Below are positions 9,370 to 18,099 of a stretch of DNA of 64,000 bases, piece by piece (the stretch's first letter is position 1; every line of letters starts with the position of its first letter). A program made the position numbers and the translations under genes. Source of the DNA: Marinicella rhabdoformis (GTDB taxonomy: Bacteria; Pseudomonadota; Gammaproteobacteria; Xanthomonadales; Marinicellaceae); the NCBI RefSeq assembly GCF_009671245.1, contig NZ_VTFS01000008.1, positions 88,574-152,573 of the forward strand, written 5' to 3'. The notes beneath the pieces are model-generated. The model worked only from the letters and a program-made list of their open reading frames with translations. It did not search any database and was not told the origin of the DNA.

Positions 9370-9880
9370 CAAGTGGAGGAATGAACAGAAAAATGTTCAA
9401 GATAAAGCTAAAAGAGAGGTTAAAGCAACTAAAGCTATGGATAAAGGGGCGATAGAAACAAAATCAGACTTTTTTAATGAAGACGGTAGTGCCAAAAATA
9501 TTGAAAATGGATATGCTATTGGTGTTAATGGTGAGAAAATTGTTACTTGCATGATTTGTGCAGATAAACGAGGGGCTCAATTTCTTACTCCTGAAGGAGA
9601 GTATGGCGCTGATATACATGGTCATACTCCTGGTGCTGGTCAAGAATTACCAGGACCTGTGGATTTTCCCGAAACTAAGCCTAAATACTATTGGGCGCCA
9701 TCTGGAGCATTAAGAGTTGTGGAAATTGTTTCAATAGACTCTGGTAAGAATCGCGAGTTTTCTATGCAGGTACGCACAGTATATGGAGGAACAACTAAAA
9801 TGAATAGAGCGGTTAAAAGATGGAAAAGTGGAATGAGCAAAAAGGCTATTTTAAGAATTGAAGAAAAAGGTGGTTTATGA
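9305..9880 (+). pseudogene. Frameshifted Rhs toxin-like tip domain, family unknown
   Basis: An open frame of up to 191 codons in the +1 frame relative to the Rhs core, overlapping its end. From about residue 20 it looks like a genuine soluble domain: charged helix (KWRNEQKNVQDKAKREVKA), then a CMIC pair, a HGHTPGAGQELPGPVDFPE loop and a basic C-terminus (TKMNRAVKRWKSGMSKKA). Its position directly behind PSGH and before a small gene with 4-base overlap is that of a polymorphic toxin tip. I do not recognise the fold. The first codons (GTG start) are probably not real; a one-base change in the A-rich run around 9333-9338 could rejoin it to the core frame. Confidence 0.55.
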
Positions 9881-10692
9881 ATAAATTTATTAAATTGGCT
9901 AATGTGTGTATTTTTTTACTTTTTAGTGGATCATGTTTGGCGGTACCATTAGTTAAATTAATTATTTCACCGTGTGATTTCAATGAAAAAAAGGTTGTTA
10001 CTTCTGGGTATTTAGGCATGATTACTCCTTTTGAACCAGGTAGTGGTAGATTGTTTCTGACAATCGACGACTTTAAGTTTAATAACTTAGAGCAATCAAT
10101 TATGATAAAAATTCCCGATGAAATCGCCTTAAAAAAAGAGCTATATCATAAAAAATATATCATTGTTTCAGGAGAATATAATTGCTCACTTAGTTCTCAT
10201 GGAAATTTAGGTTCAGGAGGAATAGAAAGTGTTTCAAGTATTCGATTGGCAAATAAAAACCCTTATTTTAACCCTAATGATTTTTCTGAAGGTTTAATTA
10301 AAAAAATTCATAGCCAAAAACTTACTGAATTTGGAAGAATGGCAATTGATAAAATACTGAATGAAGACTCAATTGATAAAAAGTTAGAGTTTCTCTTTAA
10401 AAAATCAAAAATCAGACAAACAAATTTTAAAAGGCTCGAATGGATTATTAATGATTATCTAAAAAATAGAGATTTGTCTAAATATTCACAATGTACTATT
10501 TACGAATATGTTGTTCAGGAGGTCGAAGAAGTGAGTGAAGGTTTTATTTGTTATTCAAAAAGTGACTGTAATTCTTTAGACATCACTGATGCAATAAATC
10601 TTCCGAACTGGTCAAGTGAATCTAATGACTTCTGTCTTGAGTATGAGAGAGATGATAAAAATACTAAACTACAATCTATTCAGTTTTATTAG
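9877..10692 (+). CDS. Secreted protein, candidate immunity protein for the Rhs tip
   Basis: A 271-residue protein with a clear N-terminal signal peptide (ANVCIFLLFSGSCLA), so it is exported to the periplasm. The mature part is Lys/Ile/Asn-rich with several Cys, and base composition is more AT-rich than the flanks. It overlaps the toxin-like frame by 4 bases (ATGA), the usual arrangement of toxin and immunity genes, and a good terminator follows. I do not recognise a family; the immunity role is inferred from position only. A periplasmic immunity protein would imply that the toxin acts on the envelope or enters through the periplasm. Confidence 0.55.
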   Translation: MNKFIKLANVCIFLLFSGSCLAVPLVKLIISPCDFNEKKVVTSGYLGMITPFEPGSGRLFLTIDDFKFNNLEQSIMIKIPDEIALKKELYHKKYIIVSGEYNCSLSSHGNLGSGGIESVSSIRLANKNPYFNPNDFSEGLIKKIHSQKLTEFGRMAIDKILNEDSIDKKLEFLFKKSKIRQTNFKRLEWIINDYLKNRDLSKYSQCTIYEYVVQEVEEVSEGFICYSKSDCNSLDITDAINLPNWSSESNDFCLEYERDDKNTKLQSIQFY

Positions 10693-10747
10693 GCTGTGGT
10701 GATTTAAAAGCCATAGTAATGAACTAATCAAGAAGAGGCATCCCAGG

Positions 10748-10780
10748 AGAGGTTGAAGTTGGTTTTTCAGCCTCTTTTTT
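10748..10780 (+). terminator. Intrinsic terminator after the toxin/immunity pair
   Basis: AGAGGTTGAA (10748-10757) pairs with TTCAGCCTCT (10766-10775) with one G-T wobble, then six T. It lies 55 bases after the candidate immunity gene. Confidence 0.85.
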
Positions 10781-10937
10781 GTTTTAAAATTGATTGTTTT
10801 ATCAGGTTCTGAGGTTAAATTGAAGTAAGGTTGTCTGTGACACAACAGCTACCTCATTTCTCTTGCAAACCCAAATTAACATTGTATTGGTAAAGTGAAG
10901 TTTGCTACTAAAATAGAGGAATGAACAAATATTATTA

Positions 10938-12126
<1,189 letters not shown>

Positions 12127-12170
12127 TCACCTTCTTGTCCGAAGTAATATCATATATCACCTCTAAGTTG

Positions 12171-12196
12171 GTGGCCAATTTCACTGTACCACTACA
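12171..12196 (-). repeat. IS3 right inverted repeat
   Basis: Read on the minus strand it begins TGTAGTGGTA and reaches GGCCAC, mirroring the other end. The truncated gene resumes directly after position 12196. Confidence 0.88.
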
Positions 12197-12818
12197 GTTC
12201 GATGAAAAGCTTTGTATGAAAATAGACAACGCATACAAGGCTGAAGTAACTGAGCGCAGGAGAATTGAAAAATTGGAGCAAGCAATCAAAGAGGACAATC
12301 CTTTGCGTTTGGGTTTCAATGAATATAAAAAAGAACTTTTTAGACGGTTGGGTGATAAACAAATAAGCATTAAGTCGATTCGCATGTCACTCAGTGCTGT
12401 GACTGACTTAATTAAACCCATTGGCATGGGCGATGAGTTTGAACAGCAACACATTGATCAACACTTGATTAGAAAGCCTGGTCAGAAGGCCAACCTAACT
12501 GGCTTTATAAATTTCATTAATAATTGCAATAAGCTTGATTTGAAATTGAGGGTGGATGAGAAAAAGGCCAATGCTTATCGAAAAGGCAAATTGCAAAAGA
12601 AGCTCGTTGACTTGATGAGTGAAGATGATGATCGGGCAGTGGAAAGGAAATGGCTGTTATATGGACTTCAGTATTTTCATAGTTTACCTATGAGAATCGC
12701 AGGTAGCTCACTTAAAAATGGAGTAATTGATGATGTTGAAGAAGGTATTTTTGTTAATTGGAATGATAAGAAATATTTTATACCTAACAGGGAAGGCTTG
12801 TCAGAAACTGACATTTAA
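12197..12818 (+). pseudogene. Unknown protein beheaded by the IS3 element
   Basis: The frame is open from inside the IS through 12818, but the meaningful protein begins at the IS boundary, with about 205 residues of a charged, helical soluble protein (for example ERRRIEKLEQAIKEDN and IKSIRMSLSAVTDLIK). No start with a ribosome site is seen near the boundary; the internal ATG at 12216 has none. I do not recognise the family. It is best read as the 3' part of a gene whose 5' part was lost or displaced by the insertion. Confidence 0.6.
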
Positions 12819-12930
12819 TGATTAAGTGGAATTTTAAAGGATCATTCGCAGAATTAATTAACAGGTGCTTAAAACAACGCTATATATAGCTATAAACAAA
12901 ATTATTATGTTTGAGTGAAATCAAATAATA

Positions 12931-12957
12931 TTGACCCAAGTCAAGTTGTTCGATAAT
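12931..12957 (+). promoter_or_regulatory. Possible promoter/operator before the copper island
   Basis: The gap 12819-13009 holds TTGACCCAAGTCAA, a small palindrome (TTGAC at 12931, GTCAA at 12940), followed by GATAAT at 12952. The spacing of 15 bases is short for a normal promoter, so this is only a candidate for the start of the leader gene transcript. Confidence 0.28.
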
Positions 12958-13009
12958 CAAATGCTTAAATTATTGAACTTTATTGAAGGTTATGTATCAT
13001 ATAGCCTGT

Positions 13010-13414
13010 ATGAATCAATTAATTAACAAGTCAAACGCAAAAATACAAGGCTTAGCTTTGGCGATTGTATTGCTGTTCTCTATCGGGCAGTCAATGGCTT
13101 TTTATAATTCATGCGAAATGGATTCATCAGACCACAGTGTTCATCAAAATGTTGAACATGTGTCAATGGCTGTTGATTCAGACCCCGGCTCTATGATGGT
13201 CGTTTCTGACTCATCAATGCAGAACATGGATGATGATTGTTGCCAAAACAATTGCATGTGTCCTCAAAGTGCATGTTCATCAGCTAACTTAATCTCGTAT
13301 GCACCCAGCAAATTACTATTTTACAGTGATTCACACTCTGAACTAATGGCTAAAAATAGCATTACTTTAGACTATTTCTCAAACTCCCTATACCGTCCTC
13401 CAATCTCCTGCTAA
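13010..13414 (+). CDS. CopL-like secreted Met/His/Cys-rich leader protein
   Basis: A 134-residue protein with a signal peptide (GLALAIVLLFSIGQSMA) and a mature part rich in Met, Asp, Ser and His, with a Cys cluster DDDCCQNNCMCPQSAC. It ends in YRPPISC. It stands first in the copper block and resembles the CopL class, small exported metal-binding proteins needed for expression of copper operons. Two other genes here (43619 and 55663) share the design: signal peptide, metal-ligand cluster, Arg-Pro-Pro end and position ahead of an RND operon. The start is uncertain: ATGs at 12992 and 13010 are both possible; 13010 gives the more normal signal peptide. Confidence 0.6.
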   Translation: MNQLINKSNAKIQGLALAIVLLFSIGQSMAFYNSCEMDSSDHSVHQNVEHVSMAVDSDPGSMMVVSDSSMQNMDDDCCQNNCMCPQSACSSANLISYAPSKLLFYSDSHSELMAKNSITLDYFSNSLYRPPISC

Positions 13415-13468
13415 TACAGGATACTTGCGTCTAAATTAAGTCGGAATATCCCTTGGAATGTTTTAGTC

Positions 13469-13484
13469 AGGGGTAATAACCCCT
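13469..13484 (+). promoter_or_regulatory. Hairpin between leader gene and copper operon
   Basis: AGGGGT (13469-13474) pairs with ACCCCT (13479-13484) over a 4-base loop. No T run follows, so it is not a plain terminator; it lies 55 bases after the leader stop and could be part of attenuation control. Confidence 0.45.
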
Positions 13485-13526
13485 ATTGTCAAAATCCGTT
13501 AACTTCCAACTGAGGTGGTTGACATC

Positions 13527-13571
13527 AATTAACTAACTATTGGTCAGTTAATTAAGTACCCATAGGGGGTA
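13527..13571 (+). promoter_or_regulatory. Operator-like dyads upstream of DUF411 gene
   Basis: Two symmetric elements follow a TTGACA at 13519. AATTAACT (13527-13534) mirrors AGTTAATT (13546-13553). Then TACCC (13557-13561) mirrors GGGTA (13567-13571), an arrangement like CsoR-type copper operators, and this second dyad overlaps the ribosome site of the next gene. Which regulator uses them is not shown; no csoR gene is in the window. Confidence 0.4.
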
Positions 13572-13573
13572 AC

Positions 13574-14077
13574 ATGTTAAAAAATAAAGTATATCTGTTG
13601 GTATTGATATCAACTGTTCTTATCATTTCGGGCTGCCAAGCTTCCAGTGGAGCTTCAGATTCTGAAAGTGAAGCTCAAGGCATAGAGCTTAGGGTTTTTA
13701 AGTCTCCTACTTGTGGCTGTTGTGGAAAATGGATTGACCACATGAATGAAAGTGGTTTCAATGCAATTCATAAAAACACCCAATCACTGTCATTTATCAA
13801 AAATAACTACGATGTGCCTAAAAATCATCGATCTTGTCATACCGCTGTATCTAAAGATGGGTATGTCTTTGAGGGTCATATCCCCGCCAAATATATTGAT
13901 CAATTTCTTAAAGAAAAACCTGAAAAGCAACTAGGTTTAGTCGTACCAGGAATGCCAGTTGGAAGTCCAGGTATGGAATATCAGGATAAGTTTAGTCCCT
14001 ACACAATAATGGCTTTTGATAAAGAGGGTAATTTAACTCCCTTTGCAGAGGTTTCATCATATATGGAGCAGTTTTGA
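13574..14077 (+). CDS. DUF411 lipoprotein, putative metal-binding
   Basis: A 167-residue lipoprotein: signal sequence ending LIISGC (lipid-modified Cys21), then a DUF411 domain with SPTCGCCGKW (residues 45-53), RSCHTA and the conserved VPGMPVGSPGME near the C-terminus. DUF411 proteins have a thioredoxin-like look, bind copper-type metals through the CxCC and Met positions, and are regular members of copper and silver resistance clusters. Here it would sit on a membrane facing the periplasm. Its stop overlaps the next potential start (14077) by one base. Confidence 0.87.
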   Translation: MLKNKVYLLVLISTVLIISGCQASSGASDSESEAQGIELRVFKSPTCGCCGKWIDHMNESGFNAIHKNTQSLSFIKNNYDVPKNHRSCHTAVSKDGYVFEGHIPAKYIDQFLKEKPEKQLGLVVPGMPVGSPGMEYQDKFSPYTIMAFDKEGNLTPFAEVSSYMEQF

Positions 14078-14307
14078 TGACAACTTCAAAACGCTTGTCA
14101 CTACCAACCTTAGCAATCTTGCTTGGCATGCAAATTTCTACTGCTGCCGTACCTAAGTATGAGAAGGCAAGATTATTCATAAATCCACTTAGTTTCCCGC
14201 TAAACAAGCCTAGTACAAGTGGTTCAAAGGAGTATAGCTACTTTAGAAAGGCTCTCAGCGGTCTAAATAAGTCCTTTACAAACTTAATTTCCTTAAGGAG
14301 CAATTCA
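14077..14307 (+). other. In-frame N-terminal extension or small ORF before Rieske gene
   Basis: An ATG at 14077 overlaps the DUF411 stop and opens 77 codons that run without a stop into the Rieske gene. The first 25 residues look like a signal peptide (LPTLAILLGMQISTAA), followed by a Lys/Ser-rich segment. The Rieske protein has its own strong ribosome site and twin-arginine signal downstream, so this is either a small secreted protein fused in frame after loss of its stop, or untranslated spacer. No family recognised. Confidence 0.35.
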
Positions 14308-14895
14308 ATGGATAGCAAAGTTAATAAAAGCCGCCGAAACCTACTGTTAAGCACTGGTGCTGTAGGTGTGATAGGTGCAGGCTTCGTATCTGTGCCTTTT
14401 CTTAAATCATGGCTGCCATCAGAGCGCGCCAAGGCATTTGCGGGGCCAGTGAAGGCCAATATCTCCAAGCTGGAGAAAGGTCAAATGTTAAGTGTACTAT
14501 GGCGTGGCCAGCCTATATTTATTGTCAACAGAACAGATAAGCAAACACAAGTTCTGGATTCTTTGAATGGACGATTAAAAGATCCCTTATCAAGGTCCAG
14601 TATACAACCAAAATCTATTGAAGGTTTATACCGGTCAAAGAAAGACAGTTTATTGGTGGTTATTGGTATTTGCACTCATTTGGGCTGTGTTCCTAAGTAT
14701 TACCCGGATTTAGTCCCGCAACAGTTTGACAAAGAATGGAAAGGCGGTTTTTTCTGTCCTTGTCACAGTTCAATGTTTGATATTTCAGGTCGAGTTTTTA
14801 AGGGCTCACCAGCAGGCCGAAACCTAGATATACCAGCTCATGTGTATTTGGATGATCACACAATTGAAATTGGAATAAATGAGGAGCAAGCATAA
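14308..14895 (+). CDS. Rieske iron-sulfur protein (PetA-like), orphan
   Basis: A 195-residue Rieske protein. Seen: twin-arginine signal SRRNLLLSTGAVG with a membrane anchor, then the 2Fe-2S motifs CTHLGC (Cys122, His124, Cys127) and CPCHSS (Cys150, Cys152, His153), with Cys127 and Cys152 as the usual disulfide pair. Length and motifs match the Rieske subunit of ubiquinol-cytochrome c reductase, yet no cytochrome b or c1 gene is nearby; the gene lies between DUF411 and cusC. It is probably a second, specialised copy carrying electrons in the periplasm. The start at 14308 is chosen for its TAAGGAG site and because the Arg pair then falls at residues 9-10. It overlaps cusC by one base. Confidence 0.88.
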   Translation: MDSKVNKSRRNLLLSTGAVGVIGAGFVSVPFLKSWLPSERAKAFAGPVKANISKLEKGQMLSVLWRGQPIFIVNRTDKQTQVLDSLNGRLKDPLSRSSIQPKSIEGLYRSKKDSLLVVIGICTHLGCVPKYYPDLVPQQFDKEWKGGFFCPCHSSMFDISGRVFKGSPAGRNLDIPAHVYLDDHTIEIGINEEQA

Positions 14896-16331
14896 TGAAA
14901 AAGATCAAGAATTTAAATGATGCTAGGAACTTTTCAGTTCGATTTTGGAGTTCATTAAATTTAATTACCTTTGTTGTACTCGCGCTTACAATTAACACAG
15001 CTGGTGCCAGTGACTTTGAATCTAATAGACCTCTTACCATGAATCATGCAATTGATTTAGGGCTGAAAAACGACCCATGGTTAAAAGGCAATGAGCATTC
15101 ACAGTTTGAGGTTGAGTCAATGGCTATTTCAGCTGGACAGCTTCCAGATCCAAAGATCTCTTTGGGAGTGGCAAATATTGGCGCTGACAATTTTGATTTC
15201 GGGCAAGAGCCAATGACCCAATTTAAAGTTGGGTTTTCACAAATGATACCCAGAGGAAAAAGTCTGTCTTTGAGACAAGAAAAGCTTAACACCTTGGCCA
15301 AACAGTTTCCCCATCAAAGAGAAAATAGAAAAGCCCAACTGGCCTTACAGATTGGTAAGTTGTGGCTTAGTGCTTATCAGGAACAAGAAAGTATTCGATT
15401 GATTGAAAAGGACAGGTCCCTATTTGAGCACCTTGTAGATGTGGCTGAGGCAAGCTATTCATCAGGTAGGGGTAAAACTCGACAGCACGATATAGTTCGG
15501 GCTCAGCTTGAGCTAACACGTTTAGAAGACAGGTTAACCATGCTCAGCCAAAATTTAGAGGCCAACCTTAAACAATTGAGTGAGTTCATAAGTGGGTACT
15601 ATCTTGATCAATACACTCAATACTCAGGTGATTACTGGACAGGTGATATCAAATTAGCTGGCAATCTGCCTGAAATTAAACTGATGTATCAAGGTAAATT
15701 GGACTTAAGTTCGCAAATACCTACAGAAATATTATTAGAAATGTTTGTGAGTCACCCAGCAGTGGATGCCTTAAACATGAGAATCAAAGCAGAGGAAGTG
15801 AATGTAGAACTGGCTGAGCAAAAGTATAAGCCAGCATGGGGCTTAAACGCCAGCTACGGATATAGAGATGATGCTGATAACAACATGTCCAGAGCTGATC
15901 TGTTTTCAGTGGGAATCTCATTTGATTTACCTATTTTTACAAAAAATCGTCAGGATCAAGATCTAAAAGCGGCAGTCTCTTCTTTAGATTCAATTGAGAC
16001 ACAAAAGTGGCAGTTACTCAGAAAATTGATGTCTTCATTTGAAACTCACAAAGCACAATTAATTCGTCTCAATCAAAGAAAAGAGCTGTATGCCAATCAA
16101 TTATTACCCCAAATGAATGAACAGGCAGAGGCATCTTTAACAGCTTATACAAATGATGATGGTGATTTTGCCGAAGTTGTCAGGGCAAGGATTGCTGAAC
16201 TAAATGCTCAAATTGATGCTTTGAAAATCAATGTAAGTATTCAAAAAACAATTATCGAATTAAATTATTTATTTATGGATGATGCTGGCGCAATTGCTGC
16301 TTCAGTTCCGGAGAAAACTAATGACCAATAA
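14895..16331 (+). CDS. cusC: Outer-membrane efflux channel CusC-like
   Basis: A 478-residue TolC-family protein. Seen: exported N-terminus (hydrophobic stretch LITFVVLALTINTAGA), two OEP repeats with long amphipathic helices, and the conserved GLKNDPWLKGNEHSQFEVES start of the first repeat. It should form the outer-membrane duct of the Cus copper/silver pump. The ATG overlaps the Rieske stop by one base and the end overlaps cusB by 11 bases, so all are co-translated. Named from its place before cusB and cusA; sequence alone would say CzcC/CusC family. Confidence 0.87.
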   Translation: MKKIKNLNDARNFSVRFWSSLNLITFVVLALTINTAGASDFESNRPLTMNHAIDLGLKNDPWLKGNEHSQFEVESMAISAGQLPDPKISLGVANIGADNFDFGQEPMTQFKVGFSQMIPRGKSLSLRQEKLNTLAKQFPHQRENRKAQLALQIGKLWLSAYQEQESIRLIEKDRSLFEHLVDVAEASYSSGRGKTRQHDIVRAQLELTRLEDRLTMLSQNLEANLKQLSEFISGYYLDQYTQYSGDYWTGDIKLAGNLPEIKLMYQGKLDLSSQIPTEILLEMFVSHPAVDALNMRIKAEEVNVELAEQKYKPAWGLNASYGYRDDADNNMSRADLFSVGISFDLPIFTKNRQDQDLKAAVSSLDSIETQKWQLLRKLMSSFETHKAQLIRLNQRKELYANQLLPQMNEQAEASLTAYTNDDGDFAEVVRARIAELNAQIDALKINVSIQKTIIELNYLFMDDAGAIAASVPEKTNDQ

Positions 16332-18099
16332 TACCAAGCAAACCAAAGGAATAATCATAGGATTAATTATCGGTATCCTACTCACCTTTTTATTCAATAT
16401 GTTCTTTATGGAAGGATCCATTGATGGAGACTCATCCAATCAATCTGGCAGCAAGAATGATCCACTTTATTGGGTTGCACCTATGGACCCTAACTACAGG
16501 AGAGATAAACCCGGCAAATCTCCAATGGGAATGGACTTGATTCCTTATTACGGTGATGACGGTGATTCCAGCGAATCAGGTGTTGGCACTATTAAAATTT
16601 CGCCAGATGTTGTTAATAATCTAGGTGTCAGAACTGTTCAGGTTAAAAGGCAATCCATTCATACAGAGATCAAGACTGTTGGTTATGTTCAATATGATGA
16701 AGATTCGCTTGTTCATGTACACCCAAGAGTCGAAGGGTGGATTGAGAAATTACATATCAAAGCAGGAGGTGATCCCGTCGAAGAAGGTGCGCCACTGTAT
16801 GAAATTTACTCTCCAGAATTGGTCAATGCACAAGAAGAGTATTTACTGGCCTTGGGTCGCAAAAATGTAAGGTTGATTGAAGCGGCCAAGATGCGACTCG
16901 AATCACTGCAGCTTTCTAAGCGCCATATAGATCAGTTAAAAAGCACCAGAAAAATAGCACAAAGAGTTACTTTCTATGCCCCTCAAAGTGGCGTTGTTGA
17001 TAACCTGAATATCAGAGAGGGTAACTTTGTTAAACCTGGAAATACAATCATGTCAATAGGATCATTGGATGAGGTATGGGTTGAGGCTGAGGTTTTTGAA
17101 AGACAAGCTAATTTACTCAAACTGAACCAAAAAGTTACCATGACACTTGACTTCATTCCTGGAAAGAAGTGGATAGGACAAGTTGATTATATCTATCCAA
17201 CCTTGGATGCTAAAACAAGAACATTAAGAGTAAGACTAAGGTTTGAAAACCCTGATGGGGTTTTTAAGCCTAACATGTTTGCTCAAGTTAATATCCATTC
17301 ATATAGCATGGATGATGCAGTTCTAATTCCAACCGAAGCTGTCATCAGGACAGGCAATTCAAACAGAGTTGTACTGGCATTGGGAGAGGGTCGGTTCAAA
17401 TCCATCAATGTTGGTATCGGTCGATATTATGAGGAATATGCTGAAATCACCGAAGGTTTGACTGTTGGAGACGAAGTTGTCGCATCTGCTCAATTCTTAT
17501 TGGATTCAGAGTCGAGTAAAACATCAGATTTCAAAAGAATGGAAACCAGTCTTGATAGACCACAAAGCGTTTGGGTTGAAGCCCTGATTAATAGCGTGAT
17601 GCTAGATCATAAAATGATTAATGTAACTCATCAGCCAATTGACCAATGGGATTGGCCTGAAATGACTATGGACTTTATTACTACTTCAGATGTTGATTTG
17701 GGCGAGTTAACTGAAGGTGGCACTGCTCATATTCAAATTGAAGAAATAAAGGAGGGTCAATATAGGGTTACAGGTATTCATGTCCCTTCCGGGAATGATG
17801 ATGGCGAAATTGATCATTCAGGCCATGATATGAATGGTTCACAAATGGACGATTCAGAGATGGATCACTCACAAATGGATCACTCACAGATGGACGATTC
17901 AGAGATGGATCACTCACAGATGGATCACTCACAGATGGATCACTCACAGATGGATCACTCACAGATGGATCACTCACAAATGGATCACTCACAAATGGAC
18001 GATTCTCAGATGAATCATAGCAATCATCAAATGAAGGGGTCAAAACAAGAAAAGGATGATAAGGACTCTGATGGCGAAGACAACGGGGACAAGCAATGA
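16321..18099 (+). CDS. cusB: Periplasmic adaptor CusB fused to CusF domain and Met/His tail
   Basis: A 592-residue RND adaptor with several metal-binding parts. Seen: a membrane/signal helix (residues 10-28), a heavy-metal-binding domain with YWVAPMDPNYRRDKPGKSPM near residues 50-70, the HlyD-type hairpin and beta-barrel core, a CusF-like domain at about 415-495 with the Cu(I) ligands in THQPIDQWDWPEMTMDF (His, Trp, Met, Met), and a tail of twelve five-residue repeats (residues 507-566). In E. coli CusF is a separate metallochaperone; here it is joined to the adaptor it feeds. The ATG at 16321 is used because the family-like sequence starts there. It overlaps cusA by 4 bases. Confidence 0.9.
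   Translation: MTNNTKQTKGIIIGLIIGILLTFLFNMFFMEGSIDGDSSNQSGSKNDPLYWVAPMDPNYRRDKPGKSPMGMDLIPYYGDDGDSSESGVGTIKISPDVVNNLGVRTVQVKRQSIHTEIKTVGYVQYDEDSLVHVHPRVEGWIEKLHIKAGGDPVEEGAPLYEIYSPELVNAQEEYLLALGRKNVRLIEAAKMRLESLQLSKRHIDQLKSTRKIAQRVTFYAPQSGVVDNLNIREGNFVKPGNTIMSIGSLDEVWVEAEVFERQANLLKLNQKVTMTLDFIPGKKWIGQVDYIYPTLDAKTRTLRVRLRFENPDGVFKPNMFAQVNIHSYSMDDAVLIPTEAVIRTGNSNRVVLALGEGRFKSINVGIGRYYEEYAEITEGLTVGDEVVASAQFLLDSESSKTSDFKRMETSLDRPQSVWVEALINSVMLDHKMINVTHQPIDQWDWPEMTMDFITTSDVDLGELTEGGTAHIQIEEIKEGQYRVTGIHVPSGNDDGEIDHSGHDMNGSQMDDSEMDHSQMDHSQMDDSEMDHSQMDHSQMDHSQMDHSQMDHSQMDHSQMDDSQMNHSNHQMKGSKQEKDDKDSDGEDNGDKQ
17839..18018 (+). repeat. Twelve 15-base coding repeats in cusB tail
   Basis: Twelve in-frame units of 15 bases encode SQMD(H/D) or SEMD(H/D). 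Near-identity at DNA level means the copy number can change by slippage, which would alter the number of Met and His ligands on the adaptor. Confidence 0.92.

Noticed and set aside
17839..18018. Regular short repeats that could suggest a CRISPR array
   Set aside because: Units are 15 bases with no spacers and lie in frame inside cusB.
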